From Archilochus colubris (lineage: Eukaryota > Chordata > Aves > Apodiformes > Trochilidae), in the NCBI GenBank assembly GCA_023079485.1, contig CM041084.1:134880792-134944791 (forward strand): DNA of 64,000 bases, read 5' to 3'. The notes under the pieces were generated by a model that saw nothing but the letters and a program-made list of their open reading frames with translations, was not told the DNA's origin and did not search any database. Numbering within the stretch: position 1 is the stretch's first letter; each line of letters begins with the position of its first letter. Positions 49,988 to 64,000 of this stretch are shown piece by piece. Both the position numbers and the translations under genes were made by a program.

Positions 49988-52314
49988 CTAGAATATAGCA
50001 TACAAACATTAGGCTAAGATGAAGTATTATCATAATGCCACACTCAAAATCTATGTTTCTATTTATTTATAAGTAAATTTATAGTTATATTTTTAGGACT
50101 AAACCTATACTTTAGTGATTAGGAAACCAAATAATTACAAAATTTACTCTCAAATAATTATTTTTTTATAATTCCATAACAGGAATTATAATTATCATAT
50201 TATTTTCCTTAGACCATACCAGACTTTAGGTAACAGAAGAGGGAAACAAAAAGAAAGCCACAAAACCTTGGTCATTTTTCATTTAAAATACTGAATTCTG
50301 AGGAATTCTGTGATCAGGATCACAAAGAGAATTTTCTTGTTCACCTATTGTAAGTGTTCATAAAATACTTCCTAGTTTTATGGTATCATTAGAGTATTAA
50401 CACTTATACCACTGAATGAAAGATCTAGTCAACAATTTATTGTATATCTGATGAAGCATTTCCTTTATTTATAGAAATGTTGAAGGTTCACTTCAAGAGA
50501 GGCTGATAGTTCACAGCTCCCTCAGCTAGAAATGTTTAAGCAAATTCTAGAAGAGAGAGTTAATGTTTTCTATCTTTTATGTATTAATGTTAAAATAATC
50601 AATATAATAACAGTAAAAGTATGTAATTTTATACACTTAAATCTTCATATATATTGGGAAATTTTAGCAAGTTCTAGGTAACACTGCATTTGCACAGCAG
50701 GTCTCTTGTTGAAATCTTTTGTAGTTAGGATCTGTTTTATCTTTTTAAAGATCTTTAAGCTTCTCTATGTCACATTACTGTGTTTCAACACTGCCCAGAA
50801 AAGGGAAGAACAGTCATTGGAAATGCAAAGGAGAACAAACCTGTCAGTTCATACTACCTAGAGCCAGCCCCATGCTGATGCAGCTGACAAAGACCTTTCC
50901 AACCTCTTGCTGACGCAACTAATTTTGAACCATACTAATTAATTCAGGAGCCAATTTTATCATTAAGTTAACTAAGCTTAAAATGACACCTTTTGTTTGA
51001 GAATAATCAAAGAATCTAATGCAGTCATTCCTATTACACTGTGAACTTTCATAGCACGCATATGTGAGAAGTACATAGTTCTATCTATCTTAGCGCTTTC
51101 AGAAATAACAAATTAGCTCAAGTAGGTGTAAGACTTTACTGCAGCCTTTTAAAGCTTAAAGGAGGCTTATAAAGACGGGGAGAGACTTTTTATTATGGCC
51201 TGTAGTGACAGGAAAAGGGCAACAGTTTTAAACTGAGATGTCAGGTTTAGATTGGACATAAGGAAGACATTTTTTTTACAATGAGGGTGGTGAAACACTG
51301 GACCAGGTTGCCCAGAGTTGTAAATACTCCATCCCCCAGAAGTGTTTAAGGCCAGGTCAGATGGGGCTTTGAGCAAGATGATCTAGTGAAAGATTTTACT
51401 CCTGTAGCTGAATGGATGGACTAGATGTTCTTTAAAGGTCTCTTCTGACCCCCAGAATTCTATCATTCTATCATTTCTTAACAGTGTAAAGAACCTTGAA
51501 TTTTCAGTGTGAAAGTGGTATTCAGTATTGTCAGATTTGCATAATGCCTTTGAAAATACCTAAGTACTCTGAATTACACAGGTCTGAATAAGGTCCAAAA
51601 CTCCACTAATTTCTTTATAAACACTGATTTCTTTATAATGGAAACATGAAGATGACAAGAACGTTTCCCTAAAGCTCATGGAGAATTAAAACTGACAATA
51701 TGATTAACCTCACTATCTGGATTTACATGCTTGAAGATAAGAAATGGGATTTAGTCAAGTCCCCAGATTTGTGTATGACTCAGATTTCTGTTTTTCATTT
51801 GATCTCTACTCCTCAAATGAATCAAACTGAAGTTGTGAAACATAACACTCCTAAGCATTAAGTTGTTCTGAAAACATATCTCTAGTTTGGTAAGAGCTAA
51901 TTATAACACACATTAGATGCTCAAAACTGAGCATCCTATCCTGAAATTATATGAAGCCCAGTGGGTCTTATTACAAAGATGGATATATTATGCAATTAAA
52001 ACATACCTGAGGTGTCACCAAGTCAGTTGATGTTTTGAAAGTTTGAAAGAAATCAATCCATCATTTTGAAGAAATAATGATGTAAAGTTTCCCTGAGGAA
52101 ATTAATATGCTTTCCAGAAATCACATAGAAAACATTTCCAAAACATGCCAGTTCCTTTAACATTCTAGTGAATGTCCTGTTTCCTAGTCATGGTAAGTAT
52201 CACTGACAAAGTCAGTTCTATACATGATTTTCCAGATTTTAAAATGGCCTTCTGAAAAAATGAAAACAAATTCAAAACAGCTTCAGGGCACACTTATTAG
52301 TTCAAATATATTAC
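49988..52314 (-). other. CSMD3: CSMD3 intron with one CR1
   Basis: A 2,327-nt phase-1 intron; a CR1 3' fragment at 51138-51474, the rest AT-rich unique DNA. Confidence 0.85.
51138..51474 (+). mobile_element. CR1 LINE 3' fragment, about 340 nt
   Basis: Typical 3' UTR words (ggaggcttataaagacgggg; ggacataaggaagacatttt; caggttgcccagagttgtaa; gtgtttaaggccaggtcaga) ending with attctatcattctatcattt, a variant of the CR1 8-mer tail. Antisense to CSMD3. Confidence 0.92.
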
Positions 52315-52488
52315 CTGAGCAATGAGGAAGCGATCCACTCCAGTGTCCATTTAACTGGCACGTACGGGATGACTGCCCTATCAGCGATCGTCTACCAGTG
52401 CAGGTGTAATGAACAGTAGAGCCAAATGTGTATTTATCTCCAGACAGGACACCGTTAGGAGGAATGCCAGGATGGCCACAGTCAATCA
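52315..52488 (-). CDS. CSMD3: CSMD3 exon: sushi domain 4 of 11
   Basis: This 174-nt phase 1-1 exon begins M-I-D-C-G-H-P-G. Its cysteines are in IDCGHPG, HYTCTGRR, SRTC and LPHC, with Trp in GHWSG. The usual Pro-Gly-Tyr after the second cysteine is replaced by T-G-R-R-S, as also in human CSMD3 from memory, so this is a family feature and not damage. The acceptor is gtag and the donor TCAG/GTAATA. Confidence 0.96.
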
Positions 52489-53789
52489 CTACAATGCATA
52501 ATTATTGAAGATAAAAGAAGGTTATTATTACTGATCAAGAAGTTCAGAGTTACAATTCTCATAACCGCACATATCAATTTTGTGAAGGGGCTGATCTTCT
52601 TAGTGTTTGGAAGTAGGAAAATGCATTACATACTACAGACCAAATGCTATGAAACAGGTGTTTGGAAGTGTCAAAATGGTACTTTAGATATAATATATAG
52701 ATATTTTATAGATTCATTTAGTTGATCTTTAGGTCATGAGCACATTCTCACACACACATTCTTGCACATACTCTTCAGAGAAAATATACAGTAAGACAGT
52801 ATCTGATAACATCACTGTTGAGGTACAGAATATGCAGACTTTCTCTCATCCACTGGTCTCAAATAATTGGTCATGAAGTCCATTAGGTTTATAAACAAGA
52901 GCAGTTTTTCTAAATTTTGCTACGAACCTTAATAATAACATACTAATTTTATATTCATGGTTTTGGTTATTTAAAACACTCAATTGGGTAAGTAAAATAT
53001 TTTTTGCATATTTTCAACATTTTTCTAGTCATCATCCATTGATGTTAATTGCACAAAGATGGGAGGGAATTTTTATAAGTTTCCAACTTAAGAAAAGGAC
53101 ATGGATAAACTATCTATCAGTTGTTTCTGGATTAATTTTCGATAAATAATGATAGTGTATTTCCATACTGGGATTAAATGCTAGAACTCTTAATCTTAGC
53201 AACTGCACATAAGGGGTATCCAACAATTGTCTTATACAGACCTAATCTTGCTAACTGGCTCAGATGTCAGGAAGTACATGAACTCAGGAAAGAAAATGAG
53301 AAAATTAATCATACTGTTTGTCCTTTAGTTGCTTATGTAGGAAATTATGAGAAGTGACTTTTATTATAAGTGGTGAAAACCAGACCTTTTTTTAGGAATA
53401 AAAACAGGCTAAATGCTAAAAATTTGACCAAAAATCAGGATAAAACCACTGAAATAATTTCAGCAGCCTCCTATCTACTAGAAAGTTGTGTAAGGCAAGA
53501 GTGAAACTACCTTGGCTACATCTACAGGAATCTAGGTACTATGTAAGACTAAAGAAGAATGACAAAAGGTCTTATGCGTCATTATGGAGAACATTATCTA
53601 CATGGACAATGTATGTAATGGAAATTAAATTCTGTATTGAAAAGAAATAGCTAGTCTGTCTTTTAAGATTAAAAGCACATATCAAAAGCTTACAAAATGA
53701 AACCTCCTGCGCATTGAATTATTATGCAGAAAATTTATAAGAATTCACAGCAAGGACTTAATCTAAAAGCAAGTTACTATGTCAAGTTT

Positions 53790-54122
53790 TTTTACAGCTA
53801 TCTGCAAGGAGATTATAGTGAGGCATGTGTGGGCCTCTTCTCCCTAGTGACTAGTGATAGGAAAAGAGGAAATGGGTTCAAGTTGCACCAGGGGACATTT
53901 ACATTGGATATTAGGAAAAATTTCTTTACTGAAAGAGTGGTGAAGCACTAGAACAGGTTGCCAAGGGAAGTGGTGGAGTCATCATCTCTGTTGGTATTCA
54001 AAAAATGGGTAGACACGGTGCTCTGGGAGATGATTTAGTGGTTACAATGGTATAGGACTGGCAGTTGGACTCAATGATGTTGAACATCCTTTCCAGCCAT
54101 GATGATTGTATAATTCTAAGTT
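53790..54122 (+). mobile_element. CR1 LINE 3' fragment, about 330 nt
   Basis: Contains ctatctgcaaggagattata, gataggaaaagaggaaatgg, ttggatattaggaaaaattt and gaacaggttgccaagggaag, then the terminal part with a decayed tail (gatgattgtataattctaag). The same subfamily type as the copy at 2183-3552. Antisense to CSMD3. Confidence 0.93.
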
Positions 54123-54209
54123 TAGGAAACGCACAGTTAAAATTTATTAACCATGTGAATGTCTGACCTCACTGATTTGCAATTGTCTCAAAAGAGCAAT
54201 TTTAAAGTG

Positions 54210-55032
54210 AATAGCCTTGGGTAGGGTGGAGCCAGAGCTAAGCAGTGGATGACACCTCAGGAAGTGATAAGAACTACTGGGTGGAGACCACTCCCTTTCC
54301 TGAGGGCCAGCCTGCAATGCTGGGTGGTCCCTCCAGGCATGACTGAGCCACCTTGATTGTACTTGCTAAGTACCTGGCTAAGGTGGCTTTAACAGAATGG
54401 GGAGTAGTGCCTGGAAGAAGATAAGAACTGATGAGTGGGTGGAGACTACTCCCCTTTCCTGAGGGCCAACCTTCAATGCTAGGACGCCCCTGGAGGAATG
54501 ATTATGTACCTGACTAAGGTGGCTGGAACAGAGGAGGAGTGGTGCCTGGAAGAAGATAAGAATTGATGACTGGGTGGGGGACTACACTCTTCTGCAGAAG
54601 CTCCCCTCCAGGCAATCTGTCTTTTAGCGAACCTGGCTGAATGACAGCTGATTGACAGCTGCCCCTTTGGAACAAAAGGAACTCAGGGTTATATTTGGCT
54701 GTCCATGCTGTGGCTGTTTCATCGTCTCCTGACCCACCGCCGTTTTGCATCGGACCCTGTCCAGGATCAGTGCCAGCTTGAAGAAACTCGCTGGACAACT
54801 GGACTCCTGGTGGTGATTCTGTCTTTCGCTCTCTCATTCTTTCTTCCCACTTTCTTACCACTTCTCTCTCTCTCTTATATCTTCGTTTCTTCTCTCCCTC
54901 TTTTGCCTGGCTCTATATTTTTGCCTGTGTCAATTGTCAAATAAAGTCTGCTGCACAAGACCTTTCTACGGTTGGAATTTGTTTCGTGGATCCAAAACAA
55001 AAATAAATTTTAATGTTAACTCAGACCATAAC
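54210..55032 (+). mobile_element. solo LTR with internal tandem repeats
   Basis: A GC-richer block with LTR architecture. The U3-like part has three diverged repeat units (each with a gataagaactgat-type core at 54266, 54420 and 54555). A pyrimidine-rich region (54800-54900) follows, then an exact AATAAA poly(A) signal near 54940 with a downstream G/T-rich stretch. The block ends cagaccataacaca. No adjacent gag/pol/env sequence is visible. I recall similar LTRs in bird endogenous retroviruses but cannot name the family. Ends are approximate. Confidence 0.72.
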
Positions 55033-55852
55033 ACATCATATTCACACTGATCACAGAATGAGTATTAGATAGCATGTTTGATTTCTTTTAAACTCACAAC
55101 TATCAATGCTATGTGTCATATATTGGCCAAAAAATATTTGTATTTATGAATCACAACCCCCACACGATACAGCTGCAATTACCAGGGCACTAGAAGCAGC
55201 CCCCTAAGTTGTAAAAATGTATTTTTTATCAGTACTTCATTATCTTCAACACCATAATATTTTTAGCAGGATTCTTTTATGTAAAAAAGCCAAACCAAAA
55301 AGTTGGTCAGGGTTGAGGATGTATTCAGTACCCTAGCACTTTAGATGCATACAATAGTAAAATGGTTGTACACTATATAACTATAGTCATGTGTGATGAT
55401 TCATCTTGCTCTGAGTATTCTGTCTTCAAGCTTTAAACTTACATAGACTGGTCTGTGTTCAATGACATGTTCTCTTAGGAGTTCAGCTTGCAAGAAGCAG
55501 AACCTTCCTGATAACCTCACAAAGGATTTAGAAATGTGGTATGAAGTTGACTTTGATTACTATCTAGTGCCACAGACCCCTGTGACCATTTTGTAAGTTT
55601 GCTGGACTTTAAGTAAAATGGGAAGAATAGCCAGCTTTGCAAACTGGGCACTTGATGTTTATATATGTTTAATCAGTTACTTATAACTAAAATCTATTAT
55701 CAATTATGTATGGCTTCAGAGAAGTCAAACTTAGAACATTGTTGATAAGAAGGCATGTTGGTCATAAAGGCTTCAATGAAATATGGTTATGTTTACATGG
55801 TTTAGTTAAGGACTAAAAATAGTTTAATTAAGGATATGGTTTAGTTAAAAGC

Positions 55853-55926
55853 TTGTCAGTGTTAGGTTAACAGTTGTACAAGATCTTGAAGGTCTTTTCA
55901 AATCAAGGTAATTCTGTGACTGTGAA
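55853..55926 (+). mobile_element. short CR1 LINE 3' end
   Basis: Carries gtcagtgttaggttaacagt, gatcttgaaggtcttttcaa and a decayed terminus (aattctgtgactgtgaaa). Only about 74 nt, antisense to CSMD3. Confidence 0.8.
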
Positions 55927-58222
55927 ATGAAACTAGTAAAAAAACATTCACAATTTTTGTGGGGTTTTAACCCATATTTTTCTTGATTGATTCTTTTGCT
56001 TTTTTTAAGATGTCATAATGGAAAAGATGGAAAAATTAATTTCACACTAGTAGTTTACAGAATTCAGTTTTGAGCTTTCCTATGGATACGTTTATGTTTA
56101 CAATTATGTTTGCAAGTCCTAGATTTCTACTAATTGATTCAAGAAATTATACCAGCCTGTAATGTCACCCTTAACTTGATAATTCATTCTACAAAATTTA
56201 TATTAATGTTCTCAGGTAGGGATTTTGTGTGAAAAGCTGATGGTATTTCTTCTTTTTTTCTCCTAATATTAATTAATCTTCCATTTTATTTCCATCAACT
56301 TCTTCCTTTCTGCCTCTCCGTTATCTACTCCTATTCCATCACATACTTGCACGGTGCAGTTTTATAGCTGTGCAAATGTAATTTTACACCAAGCTTTGAG
56401 GCAGATTTAAAGAACAAATAATAGAGGAAGAAGAAAAGTGAAAGAGCGTAATATTATTCATCTTCTTCAGAGAATGTAAAAATGTCAGGTCAAATCATAT
56501 TTTTACAGTATTATGGAAAATTACCAATCAATTCCTGCGACACCAAAACCTCACTTTCTTTAAAAAATAGTAATTATGAGAGAAAGATATGCAAATAGTT
56601 CTTTCGCCAATGCGACATTTCAACAGCTATTTCTTTTTTCTTGAAAAATCCAAATAAAATAGTTAATACTTATTATGGATGAGATAAATAGCACTCTGGA
56701 AATAGAGAAATAAATATAAAATGTCAGAATAAGGCACTGCAATAGAATATGGAGTGGATGGCAAAGAAGCCAGAAAAAAAAATCTGGTCTGTATTGCTTA
56801 ATTTCCACTTGGAAGATGCAGATTGCACACACTCAAATCTCAGCAGCTTAAAAACTACAAATTAGAGCATGTGTCTGAGCAATAAACTGAGAATAATTTG
56901 CAGTATAAAAACCACTGATGTGGTCATTGGAATTCTTTGAGGTGTATTTTCAGAACATGTATTTCATTCTGAGTATATTTCAAATTTAAAGTATTTTTCT
57001 AGCTACATGTGCTGAAGTAGAATATGCCCCTGATTTTAATTCAAAGGGAGAATTATGGTCTAGGTGAATACTGAATTCCACTTCCTACAGGATTTATAGC
57101 AGCCAGAAGTACTCTAGCTACCACACATTTCAAAGCAATAGCGTCACTTTACAGGTAAACAATTCTTCCTTTTCATTATGTCTCTTCTACTCTTCTACAT
57201 TACTCTAGGAATATTTAAACAAAAAATAATTTTTTTTTTAGACTAATTAGAGAGAGACTGAAATCCAGATAGTAAGAAGCAAGAAGCAAGTTTTGTGTTT
57301 TGTTTTGTTTTTGGTTTTTTTTTTGAGAAAAGAGCAGAACTGGAGAAACCTCAATTAAGGAAGACTAATAAAAAGTGAAACTGAGAATTAGTATCTACAG
57401 CAATACAGCAAATGGCAATCTATGGTTCCTAACTAAGGAAACCTTCATCTGTTTTCCCTTTAAATCTCTAGAGAATGAGCTCTCAGCCCTTCTGACAGAG
57501 ATTTTGATCATAAACCAAAATCTTTTCCACAGACTTAAAGAGAACTGCGTTAACCAGCTGTCCCAGACAATTAAAAACCTATTAAACACCTGTGGCTGTA
57601 TCAATGTCACAGTTAGATAGATGTTCATTACAAGCCAGAAAGAAAAACACCTCCTTGTGTTGACTTGCTTGATTCAGTGGGTAGGTTGTGTAAGATTATG
57701 TTGTTCAGGTACTTCTGGTAGTGTGGTAAGCTGAGGACATGATTCAGAAGACACTTTCAATGGTCTATACAGTCATTACTATTTGGTTTCTGTCCTAACA
57801 GTACGATTTTCATGTTGTCCCAGGAGAAGTCCAGAAATTACTATGGTGACATAAGTCAATGATTGGGCACCATAGGTTTTAAATACCAGTGTGACTATAG
57901 CTCTGCTGCCAGTGGAGGCCACATATTGGCAAATTCAGTTAATATGTTTTATCTCTGTTATCACAGATCATTGTGCCGAAGCATTCCAAGATGCTCGTTT
58001 CAGTTATTGCATTTCTCTGCCTTTTTGTGTTATTTGCTACATAAAATAACAAGGTATCTACGTGACTACAGCTGCCACCCAGACCTTTCATCATTACAGC
58101 ACATGTGCAAATGCATATAAACATTATTCTAATTATTGTCATTAGACTGATAAAAATGTTGTGTAAAATAATACCTAGTCTACTACACATTCTTTATAGA
58201 AGCATACACATTATCTACTTAC

Positions 58223-58408
58223 TGATGCATTCAGGTAGAGGTTTGTCCCAGTGGCCATTTGGCTGACAAATCAAAACGGAAGATCCAAATAAAAAATATC
58301 CAGGATTACAGTCATAAAACACAACTGTGCCATATGTGAAATTTCCATGTTCGATTTTACTTTCTCTTATGGAATTTGCAGGAATTCCAGGATCAGAACA
58401 ATTGACCA
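58223..58408 (-). CDS. CSMD3: CSMD3 exon: sushi domain 3 of 11
   Basis: This 186-nt phase 1-1 exon encodes a slightly long sushi module (62 codons). Its cysteines are in VVNCSDPG, FYDCNPG, LICQPN and PECI, with Trp in GHWDK. The N-C-S and N-F-T sequons are possible N-glycosylation sites. The acceptor is ttttcag after a pyrimidine stretch; the donor is ATCA/GTAAGT. Confidence 0.96.
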
Positions 58409-58909
58409 CTGAAAAGAAAAAGAACATAGACTTGTGACATGCAAATACAGTCTACTAAAAAGATCTTTAAATGGTCTCCTATCCTTTGTGTGAAAAACTT
58501 CCAATATATTGCTACCCTGATTTTATGTATTCTGACTTTATATATAACGACACTGAATTAGGAAGATGATATAAAATCAGGAGATGCTAAAACCAGGAGA
58601 TGGTAAACTCAAAGCAGATAAAATGTAATGTTTCTTCACAGTGTCATGATGCTGTGTAAGTATTTGGCACTATAAGTGACTGGACATATCAGTTTATATT
58701 CTTGCCTTGACATAAACTATTGCTCACAGCTAGAAACAGGTTATGGAGCTAGATGTGCCTTTAGTCTAATCAACACAGGCATGCACAGAAGTTTATGTTC
58801 CTATACCAACATTTTAATATGAAACATATTAATATGAAACATATGATAGATTTTTTGAGTCCTAAGCTACATACTACCTATGTGTTCAAAAATCATTTAA
58901 GACCATTTT

Positions 58910-59050
58910 TTTCCTTCTTTTTTCTTTTTTTGTAGTGTAAATTTTTTATAATTTTTTTTTGTAAATTTTTTTGTAACTTTTTGTAATGTAAAAATTTCTG
59001 GAGAGGGAAGTATAACACTTATTTTGGGGATCATGGAGATTTTTTTTTCA
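58910..59050. repeat. T-rich low-complexity tract with GTAA units
   Basis: Runs of 6-10 T alternate with short gtaa/taatg units, suggesting local slippage duplication. Confidence 0.7.
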
Positions 59051-59872
59051 CAGTTTCCAGTGTCTCTGGTCATGTTTACAAATCATCAACTATTTAAAAA
59101 AATAATAACTTCTCATCAGAAAAAAGGTCCTTGGAAATTTGAATACTGTAAGCTACTTGCCAGTATTGTTTAAGGCAAAATGATCAAAGAGAAGGAGGGA
59201 AAACCTGCTAGAAGGAAAATACAGTGAATAAAATTACAAGATATACATAAGATGATTTAGCTTGTGTACAGGCTAAAAATCCAAAGAAGATTCTACAAAG
59301 ATGCTGAACACAGTATCAATCAAAAGTACATTTTTCTAAATGAGGATAAATATAATATTTTAAAAGCACATAACAGACTTTAAAAATAAAAAAGAAAATT
59401 ATGATAAAACTCTCTAAAAGTGCTTATAAAAATTTAAAAAGCAATAATTAAAAATATTACTGTATTTTCAATGAAAGAATTTAAAATATAATAACAGAAG
59501 TGTTAACAACCAAACCAAAAGGATCATGTTAAAAAATTAGAATAAAAAAATGAAGAAGCTAAATAATCAGATCAATGGAAATGTAAAACAAAATTTACAA
59601 CAATGGAAATGAAAACAAATATGTTTTCTTATTCACCTTTCAGATCTATACTGGCTAAACATGCAGAGAACATTATATCATCATTTAAGCTCATGATTAT
59701 CTCTGTATAACTTTGCTTAAGGAACGGGGAGAAACCACTTTAAATATCAATACAAACTATGGGCACATAAGAAAGTTTTTCTGCATCAGTTATCCTAGCA
59801 ACCTTCTGAATGCAGAAAAGATCTAACTCAAAAAATGAAATGTTTTTTAATACTTCAATGCCTAATGATAAT

Positions 59873-60091
59873 AATAGAATTTCATAGAATTTTCAGGGTT
59901 GGAAGGTACCTTTAAGATCATCTAGTTCCAACCCCCTGCCATGGGCAGGGACACCTCCCACTAGATCAGGTTGCTCAGAGACCTGTCCAGCCTGGCCTTA
60001 AAAAATGCCAGGGATGGGGCTTACACCACCTCTCTGGGCAACCTGTTCCAGTGTCTCACCACCCTGAGGGTGAAGAACTTCTTCCTAATAT
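59873..60091 (-). mobile_element. CR1 LINE 3' end, well preserved
   Basis: Reads from a catagaatttt-type tail through gggttggaaggtacctttaa, accccctgccatgggcaggg and gtgtctcaccaccctgaggg to acttcttcctaatat. Sense to CSMD3, about 95 nt past the donor of the sushi-2 exon. It is one of the best-preserved CR1 copies here. Confidence 0.95.
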
Positions 60092-60153
60092 AAGAAATGC
60101 ATCTTTTTGTCTTGACAGTTTCCTTTTATTTTTCAAATTTATCTTTCAAACTA

Positions 60154-64000
<3,847 letters not shown>

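Larger units (their letters stand above)
52489..58222 (-). other. CSMD3: CSMD3 intron with CR1 and solo LTR
   Basis: A 5,734-nt phase-1 intron containing CR1 pieces at 53790-54122 and 55853-55926 and an LTR at 54210-55032. The section 55930-58222 shows no gene or element beyond low-complexity T/A runs near 57230 and 57300. Confidence 0.85.

Noticed and set aside
54514..54944. Open frames of 115 codons (minus) and 79 codons (plus)
   Set aside because: They fall inside the solo LTR with the pyrimidine-rich region; no retroviral protein resemblance.

Overview
The window comes from a vertebrate, almost certainly a bird. It is AT-rich intronic DNA carrying many truncated CR1 LINE fragments, several ending in the avian-type ATTCTATG 8-mer tail, plus solo LTRs of avian endogenous-retrovirus type. 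It carries one recognisable gene, the 3' part of CSMD3 (CUB and Sushi multiple domains 3), on the minus strand. The bird order cannot be fixed from the sequence.

Region by region (minus-strand gene, so its 5' side is at high coordinates): 62235-64000 is the start of an upstream intron; 11219-62234 holds 18 coding exons; about 9245-11218 is the probable 3' UTR; 1-9244 is downstream intergenic DNA with two CR1 elements (2183-3552 plus, 8088-8993 minus). The exons encode 893 residues plus a split first codon. In protein order they give eleven sushi (CCP) domains (nine in single exons, one split over two exons, one more in a single exon), a short linker, a conserved juxtamembrane region spread over three exons, one transmembrane helix, and a short cytoplasmic tail. 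The tail has an FxNPxY-type motif and a C-terminal T-M-V. All 17 complete introns have GT donors and AG acceptors, and the reading frame runs through every junction without a stop, so the gene looks intact.

The introns total about 48 kb and hold roughly fifteen CR1 pieces and three solo LTRs (about 16350-16971, 45547-46116 and 54210-55032). All three LTRs and most CR1 pieces lie antisense to CSMD3. The rest is unique AT-rich sequence with homopolymers and small tandem duplications. I saw no second protein-coding gene, tRNA, rRNA, CRISPR array or previously undescribed multi-gene system. The points worth a second look are the fine structure of the CSMD3 3' end, the repeat architecture and a few local repeats.
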